A stretch of DNA of 16,771 bases, taken from Lachnospiraceae bacterium UBA3641 (lineage in GTDB: Bacteria; Bacillota; Clostridia; Lachnospirales; Lachnospiraceae). Below, in pieces: positions 5,945 to 13,599 of this stretch (the stretch's first letter is position 1; every line of letters starts with the position of its first letter). Both the position numbers and the translations under genes were made by a program. The stretch lies in NCBI GenBank assembly GCA_002373875.1, contig DFKQ01000014.1, positions 1-16,771 on the forward strand, in the 5' to 3' direction. The notes under the pieces were generated by a model. That model was not told the origin of the DNA and did not search any database. It saw nothing but the letters and a program-made list of their open reading frames with translations.

Positions 5945-7429
5945 ATGGATATCATATATAGGAGCACAAGGGGTGATAACACCCCATATAAGGCATCAGA
6001 GGCCATCATCAAGGGTTTATGTGATGATGGGGGACTGTTTGTTCCGGACAGGTTCCCGAGGCTTGATACGGAGCTGTCAGCACTTAAGGATATGACTTAT
6101 AAGGAAACGGCCTATGAAGTCATGAAGGAGTTCCTCACTGATTATACCAGGGAGGAGCTTCTTGATTGCATAAACAAGGCTTATGATGACAAGTTCGATA
6201 ATGAGGAGATAGCACCTGTTGTTAAGAAGGGAGACCAGTATTTTCTTGAGCTTTTTCATGGGAAGACCATAGCATTTAAGGATATGGCCCTGTCGATACT
6301 TCCCCATCTGCTCACGACGGCGATGAAGAAGAATGATATAAACAAGGAGGTCGTGATACTGACAGCAACCTCAGGAGATACGGGTAAGGCTGCACTTGCG
6401 GGCTTTGCGGATGTGGAAGGAACAAGGATAATCGTATTCTATCCCAAGGGCGGAGTGTCCCGTATTCAGGAGCTGCAGATGGTGACCGAGAAGGGGAGGA
6501 ACACGAAGGTTATCGGTGTTAAGGGTAACTTCGATGACTGCCAGTCCGGAGTCAAGGCAATCTTTGGCGACAAGGCATTAAGGGAGGAACTTGACGGCAG
6601 GGGTTTTATGTTTTCTTCAGCCAATTCAATAAACATCGGACGTCTTATACCCCAGGTGGCCTACTATGTTTATGCATACGGAAGGATGGTCAGGTCAGGG
6701 GCGATAAGTGCCGGAGAGTCACTCAATTTCGTAGTTCCCACAGGTAATTTCGGTAATATCCTGGCAGCATATTACGCCAAGCAGATGGGACTGCCAATAG
6801 GCAGGCTTATATGCGCATCCAATGAGAATAAGGTATTATTTGATTTCTTCAAGACCGGGTGCTACGACAAAAACAGGGAATTTATCCTTACATCCTCGCC
6901 TTCAATGGATATCCTTATATCAAGCAATCTTGAAAGGCTTATATATTTATGCTGTAACGGCGATCCGAAGAAGAATGCTGCCCTTATGGACAGCCTTAGA
7001 AGAGAAGGCAGATATGAGATTGATGATGACATGAGGGAAAAGCTTGATGATTTTTACGGAGCCTATGCGGATGAGGATAAGGTTTTTGAGACAATTAAAA
7101 ATATTTATGATAAGACAGGTTATATTATAGACACCCATACAGCCGTTGCGGCAGCCGCGGATCTTATGTATAGGGCTGAAGGATCGGATGATAATAAGAG
7201 TGTGATCGTATCAACGGCCAGCCCTTATAAGTTTACGAGAAATGTGATGAAGGCTATCGGAAGGGAAGATGAGAAAGAGGATGACTTTGCTCTGGTGGAT
7301 GAACTTAGTAAGCTGTCGGGAGTAAAGATCCCGCCTGCGGTGGAAGAGATAAGAAATGCGAAGATTCTTCATGACACAGTGTGTGAAGTGAGTGATATGA
7401 AGGAAGCAGTAAGGGAGAATCTGATGTAG
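5945..7429 (+). CDS. thrC: Threonine synthase
   Basis: This 494-residue PLP enzyme converts O-phospho-L-homoserine to L-threonine, the last step of threonine synthesis. The N-terminal domain MDIIYRSTRG...KASEAIIKGLCDDGGLFVP is characteristic. The PLP lysine is Lys112 in HGKTIAFKDMALSI, followed by the substrate loop TATSGDTGKAAL and the phosphate-binding region VPTGNFGNILAAYYAKQMGLP. DTHTAVAAAA and STASPYKF near the C-terminus are also typical. Length matches the long bacterial/fungal-type class (about 490-500) rather than the short B. subtilis type. It is the last gene of the + strand run and is followed 3 bases later by a strong hairpin. No homoserine kinase or dehydrogenase is adjacent. 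A repeat element separates it from the upstream genes, so it may or may not share their transcript. Confidence 0.96.
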   Translation: MDIIYRSTRGDNTPYKASEAIIKGLCDDGGLFVPDRFPRLDTELSALKDMTYKETAYEVMKEFLTDYTREELLDCINKAYDDKFDNEEIAPVVKKGDQYFLELFHGKTIAFKDMALSILPHLLTTAMKKNDINKEVVILTATSGDTGKAALAGFADVEGTRIIVFYPKGGVSRIQELQMVTEKGRNTKVIGVKGNFDDCQSGVKAIFGDKALREELDGRGFMFSSANSINIGRLIPQVAYYVYAYGRMVRSGAISAGESLNFVVPTGNFGNILAAYYAKQMGLPIGRLICASNENKVLFDFFKTGCYDKNREFILTSSPSMDILISSNLERLIYLCCNGDPKKNAALMDSLRREGRYEIDDDMREKLDDFYGAYADEDKVFETIKNIYDKTGYIIDTHTAVAAAADLMYRAEGSDDNKSVIVSTASPYKFTRNVMKAIGREDEKEDDFALVDELSKLSGVKIPPAVEEIRNAKILHDTVCEVSDMKEAVRENLM

Positions 7430-7432
7430 ATG

Positions 7433-7466
7433 AAACAGGGGACGGCAGTGAAACCGTCCCCTGTTT
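7433..7466. terminator. Terminator hairpin between convergent thrC and the CheX-like gene
   Basis: AAACAGGGGACGG (7433-7445) and CCGTCCCCTGTTT (7454-7466) form a perfect 13-bp stem with an 8-base loop. It lies 3 bases after the thrC stop and 2 bases before the end of the opposing gene, so it can serve both. T-runs are limited to the TTT built into each stem end, so efficiency may depend on stem stability. Confidence 0.8.
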
Positions 7467-7468
7467 GG

Positions 7469-8011
7469 TTATCCCTGAATGGCTATATCGAGATTGCCCG
7501 GTAATTCATATAAAAGGAACTTTACAATTCCGAATGAAAACCTGATGGGTATAATGGTTATCTTACCGTTAACTTCCGTCGTGATGCTTAACCGGTCATT
7601 CTGCTTGGGAGCATTCAATGACAGTTCACAGAGGTTGAGCTTACTCAGAAGCACGATAAAGAGACCGTTGTGAAGGTTCAAAAAGTCAAGCAGTGCTTCC
7701 TTGGCCAGAACATCGAAGGAATCAATGCCCAGCTTGGCATAGCTTTCGGCAAAATGCGCAAGGGTGACAGGGTCACCGTCAATTGCCGAATAAGCCGAAG
7801 GAACTCCCGTTATATCCTGAGACAGTTCCTGTCCGGCAGTATACTTGTCCACCGTCTGTATATTCTCAACCACGATGGAGGAGTCAACATACATGGCAAC
7901 GTCCGATACCAGTTTGTTTATATAAGTTTTCACAAAATCGGTAAGGCCGCGGGAAATCTCATTATAATTGGAATTCTCGAGTATGTTTACAACTAACTCA
8001 TCATTTGTCAT
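7469..8011 (-). CDS. CheC/CheX-like protein (putative CheY phosphatase), paired with a CheY-like receiver
   Basis: This 180-residue cytosolic protein resembles CheX/CheC phosphatases that dephosphorylate CheY-P. The region at residues 100-135, Glu105-x3-Asp109-x2-Asn112-x22-Pro135 in KEALLDFLNLHNGLF, fits the published spacing [D/S]-x3-E-x2-N-x22-P, with the two acidic residues exchanged (E where D/S is usual, D where the catalytic E is usual). Only one such motif is present, as in CheX. The C-terminal strands IIPIRFSFGIVKFLLYEL match the beta-sheet end of the fold. It starts 14 bases after the CheY-like stop with GAGGAGGG before ATG, so it is the last gene of an operon with a receiver and citrate synthase. 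A phosphatase role is inference from motif spacing and its partner; it could instead be a receiver-binding output domain. Confidence 0.55.
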   Translation of the reverse strand: MTNDELVVNILENSNYNEISRGLTDFVKTYINKLVSDVAMYVDSSIVVENIQTVDKYTAGQELSQDITGVPSAYSAIDGDPVTLAHFAESYAKLGIDSFDVLAKEALLDFLNLHNGLFIVLLSKLNLCELSLNAPKQNDRLSITTEVNGKITIIPIRFSFGIVKFLLYELPGNLDIAIQG

Positions 8012-8025
8012 ATCAGCCCTCCTCT

Positions 8026-8394
8026 CTACAGATTGTGTTCAAGCACCTGCTTCAGAAGATCGGCATCAACCGGCTTCTGGATAAAGTCCTTGGCTCCTGC
8101 CTTGATCACTTCTCTTAAATGTGTCTGGGTACCGACGGAAGAGATCACGATTATTCTGGCTTCGGGATTGAATTCAATGATCTCCTTTGTGGCGGTTATT
8201 CCGTCCTTGACCGGCATGACTATGTCAAGGAATACTATATCCGGGTGTTCCTCCTTGTATTTTTTGACGGCATCCTCACCGTTGGATACCTCAGTGACAT
8301 TCTCGTACCCGAAGGAATTAAGCATTGCCGTCATGCTCTTCCTTGCAAGTATGGAATCATCACAAACAAGTATCTTTATATTGCTCTGACTCAT
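8026..8394 (-). CDS. CheY-like single-domain response regulator
   Basis: This 122-residue protein is a lone receiver domain with no output domain. The acidic pocket is Asp12/Asp13 (VCDDS), the phospho-acceptor is Asp57 (VFLDIVMP), the switch position is Ser85 (VISSVG), and Lys107 (IQKPVD) completes the active site. It is very like chemotaxis CheY and the receivers that use a separate phosphatase. AGAAGGAGG precedes ATG 8394 at good spacing. It sits 15 bases after the citrate synthase stop and 14 bases before the CheX-like gene, so all three are probably cotranscribed. No histidine kinase is in the window, so its phosphate donor is elsewhere. It may be a CheY paralogue devoted to another output. 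Confidence 0.9.
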   Translation of the reverse strand: MSQSNIKILVCDDSILARKSMTAMLNSFGYENVTEVSNGEDAVKKYKEEHPDIVFLDIVMPVKDGITATKEIIEFNPEARIIVISSVGTQTHLREVIKAGAKDFIQKPVDADLLKQVLEHNL

Positions 8395-8409
8395 TAGTAC
8401 CTCCTTCTG

Positions 8410-9777
8410 TTATTTCCTGCAGTTTATAGGTTCGTATTCCCTGTCTTCGGCTATGGGTTTATATGCGGGACGTATGATCTTACCGTTATTGTTAAGCTCT
8501 TCAAGCCTGTGGGCACTCCAGCCAACTATACGTGCTATCGCAAAAATGGGAGTGTACAGTTCCTTGGGAAGCCCCAGCATATCGTAGACAAGTCCCGAAT
8601 AGAAGTCCACGTTACAGCATACGCCCTTATATATCTTTCGCTCATCCGCAATGATCCTGGGAGCCAGGGCCGCAACCCTTGAATAGAGGCCGAATTCCTT
8701 CTCAAGACCTTTCTCGACAGCAAGCTTTTCGACAAAGCCCCGGAATATCTGTTCTCGGGGATCTGACATTGAATATACGGCATGACCCATTCCGTATATA
8801 AGTCCCTGCTTATCGAATGCCTCCTTGTTAAGGAGCTTCCTTAAATAAACTGATATTTTATAATCATCAGTCCAATCATCCACGCATCGCTTCATATCGG
8901 TGAACATATCGACCACCTTAAGGTTGGCACCGCCATGACGCGGTCCCTTAAGGGAGCCGATGGCAGCCGCGATAACTGAATAGGTGTCAGTACCTGAAGA
9001 TGAAACAACATGGGTGGTGAAGGTTGAGTTGTTACCGCCACCGTGCTCCATATGGAGTACCATTGCAACATCAAGTATCCTGGCCTCAAGGGGAGTATAG
9101 GTCTTATTGGGCCGAAGTATCCTTAAGATATTCTCCGCTGTCGAAAGATTATCCTTGGGCGAGTGAATGTATAAGCTCTTACCGTCATGATAATGTCTGT
9201 AGGCCTGATAGCCGTAAACGGACAGAAGAGGGAAGAGGCTGATGAGCTGCAGGCATTGCCGCAATACATTCGGTGTTGATATATCATTGGCATTTTCATC
9301 GTATGAATAGAGGGTCAGCACACTTCTGGCAAGAGTGTTCATCATATCCTGACTGGGCGCCTTCATGATTATATCCCTTACAAAGCTTGTGGGAAGAGTC
9401 CTGTAGTTGGCAAGGAGGGAGCAGAAATCCTTAAGCTCATCCTTGTCCGGTAGTTTATTAAAAAGCAGGAGATATGTGACCTCTTCAAAACCGAAGCGTT
9501 CCTCGCTTGTGAAGCCGCGAACCAGATCCCTTACATTATATCCCCTGTAGAAAAGTTCACCGGGGATGGGCACCTGCTTACCATCGATCATCTTGTTTGC
9601 GCGAACATCGGAAATATTGGTAAGACCTGCCAGTACGCCCTTACCGTTTAAGTCACGCAACCCACGCTTAACATCATATTTAGCATAGAGATCGGAATCG
9701 ATCCTGTTACCCAGGTCGGACAGTCCTGCCAGACGGACTATCTCGGGTGTTACCGCATAATAATCCTGGTTATTCAT
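8410..9777 (-). CDS. gltA: Citrate synthase
   Basis: This 455-residue enzyme condenses acetyl-CoA and oxaloacetate to citrate. Catalytic residues are His281 (GPRHGGAN), His332 (GMGHAVYSMSDPR) and Asp391 (NVDFYSG), with His245 in MEHGGGNNST and Arg341 for oxaloacetate. The N-terminus (about 60 residues, DLGNRIDSDLYAKYDVKRGLRD) precedes the common LAGLTNISDV start, so it is the longer clostridial form. AAGGGGG lies upstream of ATG 9777. In anaerobes the partial TCA branch makes 2-oxoglutarate for glutamate. Aconitase and isocitrate dehydrogenase, often adjacent, are absent here, and instead a CheY-like receiver follows 15 bases on. A 2-methylcitrate synthase activity cannot be excluded, but there are no methylcitrate-cycle genes nearby. 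Confidence 0.93.
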   Translation of the reverse strand: MNNQDYYAVTPEIVRLAGLSDLGNRIDSDLYAKYDVKRGLRDLNGKGVLAGLTNISDVRANKMIDGKQVPIPGELFYRGYNVRDLVRGFTSEERFGFEEVTYLLLFNKLPDKDELKDFCSLLANYRTLPTSFVRDIIMKAPSQDMMNTLARSVLTLYSYDENANDISTPNVLRQCLQLISLFPLLSVYGYQAYRHYHDGKSLYIHSPKDNLSTAENILRILRPNKTYTPLEARILDVAMVLHMEHGGGNNSTFTTHVVSSSGTDTYSVIAAAIGSLKGPRHGGANLKVVDMFTDMKRCVDDWTDDYKISVYLRKLLNKEAFDKQGLIYGMGHAVYSMSDPREQIFRGFVEKLAVEKGLEKEFGLYSRVAALAPRIIADERKIYKGVCCNVDFYSGLVYDMLGLPKELYTPIFAIARIVGWSAHRLEELNNNGKIIRPAYKPIAEDREYEPINCRK

Positions 9778-9836
9778 TAAATCCCCCTTGCTTTGGTAAT
9801 AATTCTAAAAATAATATATTGTACTGACTATTTTAC

Positions 9837-9866
9837 ATCATACCATGTTCACATAAAGTGTGGCAA
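9837..9866 (-). promoter_or_regulatory. Probable sigma-A promoter of the gltA-cheY-cheX-like operon
   Basis: Read on the minus strand, TTGCCA (9861-9866) and TATGAT (9837-9842) are each one base from consensus and are 18 bases apart. Transcription would begin near 9830, giving a leader of about 50 bases to ATG 9777. An A/T-rich leader follows; no riboswitch fold is evident. Confidence 0.55.
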
Positions 9867-9871
9867 GAAAA

Positions 9872-9919
9872 AGAAATAATATACCACACAAAAAGTCATT
9901 TGTGTGGTATATTATTTCT
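9872..9919 (-). terminator. 21-bp perfect inverted repeat, probable terminator of the phosphopantetheinyl transferase gene
   Basis: The arms at 9872-9892 and 9899-9919 are exact reverse complements around a 6-base loop AAGTCA. The core is TATACCACACAAA / TTTGTGTGGTATA. On the minus strand the stem is followed by TTTTTCTTG, a T-rich tail suited to intrinsic termination 31 bases after the transferase stop. The same sequence is 5 bases upstream of the gltA -35 box, so it separates the two units. The arms are unusually long and A/T-rich for a terminator. Confidence 0.7.
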
Positions 9920-9950
9920 ATAATAAGATTTTTAACATAAAATTGTGTGA

Positions 9951-10619
9951 CTATTCAGGAAAGGCTGCACCGGGCACATAGTAAAGAACCGATGTGATCC
10001 CGTTTTCGGGAAGGCTTGCACAGGTTACGGACAGGGCATATTTATCATCCGTGATATGACTCAGGCCGAGAAGGCCGGTTTCAGTCCCGTCTTCGTTTAA
10101 GTATACGCATTTCCCGGTTTCCGGATCATGATCGCTGATCATAAAGGAATCAAGGGGGAGACGCATCCCCAGACCGACGGCTTTAAGGTAGCCTTCCTTA
10201 AGGGTCCAGATCCGATAGAAGCTTTCGACATCATTAACGTATTGAAGTTCCCCCGGGTTGAAGAAACGCTCGGCGATACGAAGATCGTTCTCCTTTATCT
10301 GTTCAATATCCACACCTACCGGAGAATCAGCGATGGCACACACCGCGTAGTCGCCGGAATGGGACAGGGAAAAATGCAGCTCGCCCTCTTTGACATACAG
10401 GTGGGGCTTGCCGTATTCATCAGTAACAGGAGCAGCCGGAAGGGCGAGATCGAAACCACCCTCCCTTATTGCATGAGAGAGGAGTACATGGGCCAGCAGG
10501 GACCGCTTCTTATCATCATCGAACCGGTATTTAAGGCTTTGCTGTCTTCTGTCCGGGTTCACCATGGGAAGAAGTTCGTTTATCCGGTAATCCCGGATGT
10601 TTGAATAATAAATCTTCAT
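9951..10619 (-). CDS. Sfp-type 4'-phosphopantetheinyl transferase
   Basis: This 222-residue enzyme transfers 4'-phosphopantetheine from CoA to a serine of acyl or peptidyl carrier proteins. It is a two-lobed Sfp-type protein: KPHL (71-74), FSLSHSGDY with His87 (83-91), the Mg2+ motif VGVDIEQI with Asp104 and Glu106 (101-108), and WTLKEGYLKAVGLG with Glu142 (138-151). The start MKIYYSNIRDY at 10619 gives the usual Sfp length and N-terminal strand. The frame is open for a further 117 codons, but those overlap the divergent DUF3160 gene. I see no clear Shine-Dalgarno before ATG 10619, which is unusual in this window. No NRPS, PKS or carrier protein is nearby, so the target is unknown; AcpS-type service for fatty acid synthesis is another possibility. 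Confidence 0.92.
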   Translation of the reverse strand: MKIYYSNIRDYRINELLPMVNPDRRQQSLKYRFDDDKKRSLLAHVLLSHAIREGGFDLALPAAPVTDEYGKPHLYVKEGELHFSLSHSGDYAVCAIADSPVGVDIEQIKENDLRIAERFFNPGELQYVNDVESFYRIWTLKEGYLKAVGLGMRLPLDSFMISDHDPETGKCVYLNEDGTETGLLGLSHITDDKYALSVTCASLPENGITSVLYYVPGAAFPE

Positions 10620-10682
10620 AATAAACAGTGTAATAAGAGATTCATTTAAGCGCAAGTAATATTTTACGATAAGGAGGAGAAG

Positions 10683-12995
10683 ATGGATCAGAACAAAAAG
10701 GACAACAGATGGGTGCTTCCGTTGGTCATCGCCCTTTCGGCGGTGGCGGTTGTTGGTGCGGTAACCATATGCACGGCACTCATTCTTCTTTCGAACAAGA
10801 GAGTCAAGGAAGAAGTCCGGGAAAGCAATGGGAATAAGGCCGCAGAAGCTGTAGAAGAATCCGGGCAGGCTGAAGAAGCAGGCGGTGAGGAAGATGAGAA
10901 AGATGAAGAAGCGGATGCGAAGGGATCCGTCGATATAAGTGATATCGGTGAAGTCAGGGCACTTGCACATGCATTCGTCATAGACAAGGATGCGGAACAG
11001 TATTACGATCCCGGGCTTGTTCCTTCGGTTCCGAAGTACAGCATCGATAAGGATCTTTCAAATATCTCCAACCAGAGGGATATTGAGTATATCAGTGAAG
11101 AACTCAGGAAGAAGCTTGCGGTGAACGGGTTTGCAGTCAGGGATGGCGCTGGCTATGAATTCTATGATGTGTATGAATCAAACAGGTATGCCCAATCTCC
11201 CAATTTCGTTACCGTTGATTCCATGATGCATACCTATCATGTGTATTTCGCCCACTTGCTTAAGGAGCTTGAGAAGGACAGGCTGTATGAACAGCTGGTA
11301 GCGCTGACCGAGGAAATGTACGATAGATCAAAACGGCAGTACGAGGAACTTGCCGGTACGGAATGGGAGAGCGCCGCAATAAGGAATGCGGCTTACTTCA
11401 CGGTTGCAATGGAGCTTCTGGATGAATCCCCCAAGGTCATACCCGAAGTAAAGGATACTGTTGACAGTGAGCTTACGTTGATCAAGTCCGGTAATGTGGA
11501 TACATCACCGCTTTTCAATGATAATGAGGACTATTCCCAGTATAAGCCCAGGGGTTATTATGCGGGAGATCCCATACTTGAGAAGTACTTTAAGACCATG
11601 ATGTGGTATGGAAGAAGGGCTTTTGAACAGAAGGATAAGGATCACATGAGATCGGCCCTTCTTATGACTCTTGCCATGGATGATGCCGCCCTTGATGAGT
11701 GGGAAGGAATATACACTATGACAACTTTCTTTTCTGGAGCGAGCGATGACTGCACTTATTATGAATTAAGGCCCATTATCGAGGCAGCCTACGGTAACAT
11801 AAGCTATCTTGATGAACTGGTGGGTAACGATCAGGCGTTTGATATTTTTTACGAGCTTACAGGGCAGATGGATCCACCCAAGATCAATTCCATACCGGTC
11901 GAGCAGACGGACGAGACCAATGTGATACCTTCCTTCCGTTTTATGGGACAGCGTTTCTCCGTAGACGCCACCATATTCCAGAACCTTATATACAGGGCTG
12001 TGGAGGAGAACGGTTCAGGTGAAAAACGAATGCTTCCGGATGCTCTTGATGTGCCTGCGGTACTGGGCTCAGAAACGGCTTATGAGATACTTAAGGAGCA
12101 GGGAGATACGGATTATTCCGGGTATGATGATAACCTTAATAAGCTGAGGAAGGGAATAGAAGACAGTGAGGGTAGTGACCTGTGGACGGCAAGCCTGTAT
12201 GCCCAGTGGCTTAATACCCTTCGTCCGGTTCTTGAGAAGAAGGGCGACGGTTATCCCGTATTCATGCAGAATGAAGAGTGGAACAAAAGATCGCTGGAAG
12301 GCTTCCTTGGTTCCTACACTGAACTTAAGCACGATACGATACTGTACAGTAAGCAGGCCATGGCCGAGATGGGCGGCGGCTGGGAGGAAGAGGTTGATGA
12401 CCGAGGCTACGTCGAACCGGAGCCGGTTGTCTACTCACGGTTTGCAGTTCTTGCGGAAGCTACGATAGATGGTCTTAAGAGCTATGATCTTCTTAAGAAG
12501 GATGACAGGCAGAACCTTGAAAAGCTGGCTGAGATCGCAAGGAAGCTGGTTGTCATTTCCGAGAAGGAATTAAAGAACGAAACACTTGATTATAATGAGT
12601 ATGAATTCATCAAGGACTTTGGCGGCGATCTTGAGCACATATGGGCAGATGCCGTTAAGGATGATGATGAGGAATATGCAAGAAGTGATGAGCATCCGGG
12701 TGCCATTGTAGCCGATGTCGCAACAGATCCCAACGGCACGGTCCTGGAGCTTGGAACAGGGCAAGTATCCGAAATATTTGTTGTATGTCCTGTTGACGGT
12801 ATGCTCCAGTTGTGTTCAGGTCCGGTTTATTCCTTCTATCAGTTTGAATGGCCGCTTAATGACAGGCTTACAGACGAGCAGTGGAGGATAAAGCTGGGCA
12901 TATGGCCCAAGTCAGGATATGATTTTGAGCCGGATGATTCCATTAAACAGCCTGCATGGACACAGAGCTACAGGGTTAAGAATGTTTGGGATTAA
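10683..12995 (+). CDS. Membrane-anchored DUF3160 protein
   Basis: This 770-residue protein has a short basic N-terminus, one membrane helix (about 12-36), an acidic low-complexity linker (43-80, rich in E, D and A) and a large extracytoplasmic domain from about residue 95 to the end. The large domain matches the DUF3160 family as I know it: NGFAVRDGAGYEFYDVYESN (148-167), then NFVTVDSMMHTYHVYF (174-189), and near the end SGPVYSFYQFEWPLNDRLTD. Function of the family is not established; its many helices and conserved acidic/aromatic residues give no clear catalytic motif. AAGGAGGAG precedes ATG 10683. It diverges from the phosphopantetheinyl transferase and its last 14 bases overlap the next gene, so the two are probably cotranslated. 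A helix plus acidic linker suggests display across the cell wall. Confidence 0.85.
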   Translation: MDQNKKDNRWVLPLVIALSAVAVVGAVTICTALILLSNKRVKEEVRESNGNKAAEAVEESGQAEEAGGEEDEKDEEADAKGSVDISDIGEVRALAHAFVIDKDAEQYYDPGLVPSVPKYSIDKDLSNISNQRDIEYISEELRKKLAVNGFAVRDGAGYEFYDVYESNRYAQSPNFVTVDSMMHTYHVYFAHLLKELEKDRLYEQLVALTEEMYDRSKRQYEELAGTEWESAAIRNAAYFTVAMELLDESPKVIPEVKDTVDSELTLIKSGNVDTSPLFNDNEDYSQYKPRGYYAGDPILEKYFKTMMWYGRRAFEQKDKDHMRSALLMTLAMDDAALDEWEGIYTMTTFFSGASDDCTYYELRPIIEAAYGNISYLDELVGNDQAFDIFYELTGQMDPPKINSIPVEQTDETNVIPSFRFMGQRFSVDATIFQNLIYRAVEENGSGEKRMLPDALDVPAVLGSETAYEILKEQGDTDYSGYDDNLNKLRKGIEDSEGSDLWTASLYAQWLNTLRPVLEKKGDGYPVFMQNEEWNKRSLEGFLGSYTELKHDTILYSKQAMAEMGGGWEEEVDDRGYVEPEPVVYSRFAVLAEATIDGLKSYDLLKKDDRQNLEKLAEIARKLVVISEKELKNETLDYNEYEFIKDFGGDLEHIWADAVKDDDEEYARSDEHPGAIVADVATDPNGTVLELGTGQVSEIFVVCPVDGMLQLCSGPVYSFYQFEWPLNDRLTDEQWRIKLGIWPKSGYDFEPDDSIKQPAWTQSYRVKNVWD

Positions 12996-13539
12996 GGGCG
13001 GAAAACGTATAAGGTTAATGATGATAGCGGTAGCAACGGCTGCCGCTATTTTTGCCGTTCTTTACTATTTGGGTCTGTTCCTGCCCGGGTATACCGTATG
13101 GCATACATTCAGTATAGAAGGCACCGGTGAAGGAGAGCCCGAACTTATCGAGCTAAAGGGCCGCAGGGTAAGAGTTTTTGATAAGGGCAGAGTCATATTC
13201 GAGACCCCCATTTTCTGCCGTGTATCAAATATGATATATTCCGATATTGACAGGGACTCGGAGAAGGAGCTTATACTGCTAAATTACAATCCGGGTGAAT
13301 TTGGAAGCCGCAGGCCCTTCTGGGTCAGGTTCGATCCGCCTGTTTACAGGCAGCACATCTATATTTACAGATACAGGCCGGGGGAGGAGCTTGTAAGACC
13401 TGTATGGATGGCATCGGATATAGGCGTGAAGGCGTGTGATTTTGAAACAGTGAGTGAGGACGTGATAAGGATAAGGGACAAAAACGGTGATGAGACCAAC
13501 TGGATGTGGATATCCTTCGGACTCAGATGCGTGGATTGA
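12982..13539 (+). CDS. Membrane-anchored protein of unknown function, coupled to DUF3160
   Basis: This 185-residue protein starts at ATG 12982, inside the end of the DUF3160 gene, with AGGG at 12972-12975. The in-frame upstream extension lies wholly in DUF3160 codons and is rejected. Basic residues (KGGKRIR) precede one membrane helix (about 12-34). The rest is a probable beta-rich extracellular domain: a short strand set (LIELKGRRVRVFDKGRVIFET), then SDIDRDSEKELILLNYN (87-103), reminiscent of Asp-rich calcium loops in FG-GAP/VCBS repeats, then PFWVRFDPPVYRQHIYIYR, LVRPVWMASDIG and a Trp-rich end (NWMWISFG). I recall related uncharacterised Firmicute proteins with the QHI-Y-Y and RPxWMxSxIG patterns but no function. 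Coupling suggests it acts with the DUF3160 protein at the membrane surface. Confidence 0.75.
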   Translation: MFGIKGGKRIRLMMIAVATAAAIFAVLYYLGLFLPGYTVWHTFSIEGTGEGEPELIELKGRRVRVFDKGRVIFETPIFCRVSNMIYSDIDRDSEKELILLNYNPGEFGSRRPFWVRFDPPVYRQHIYIYRYRPGEELVRPVWMASDIGVKACDFETVSEDVIRIRDKNGDETNWMWISFGLRCVD

Positions 13540-13599
13540 CGATGTGACTGATGAGTGTTAAGATAATATTTAATAAGGGTAAATCAACAGGAGGGAAGT

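Noticed and set aside
9778..9836. Riboswitch in the gltA leader
   Set aside because: The roughly 50-base leader is A/T-rich with no stable multi-stem fold or known motif.
10128..10604. 158-residue open frame on the plus strand inside the phosphopantetheinyl transferase
   Set aside because: It is antisense to conserved Sfp motifs, with no ribosome site and no recognisable domain.
10620..10970. Long N-terminal extension of the phosphopantetheinyl transferase frame (339 residues in total)
   Set aside because: The extra 117 codons run antisense through the DUF3160 start, membrane helix and acidic linker. The Sfp family length and N-terminal strand fit the start at 10619.
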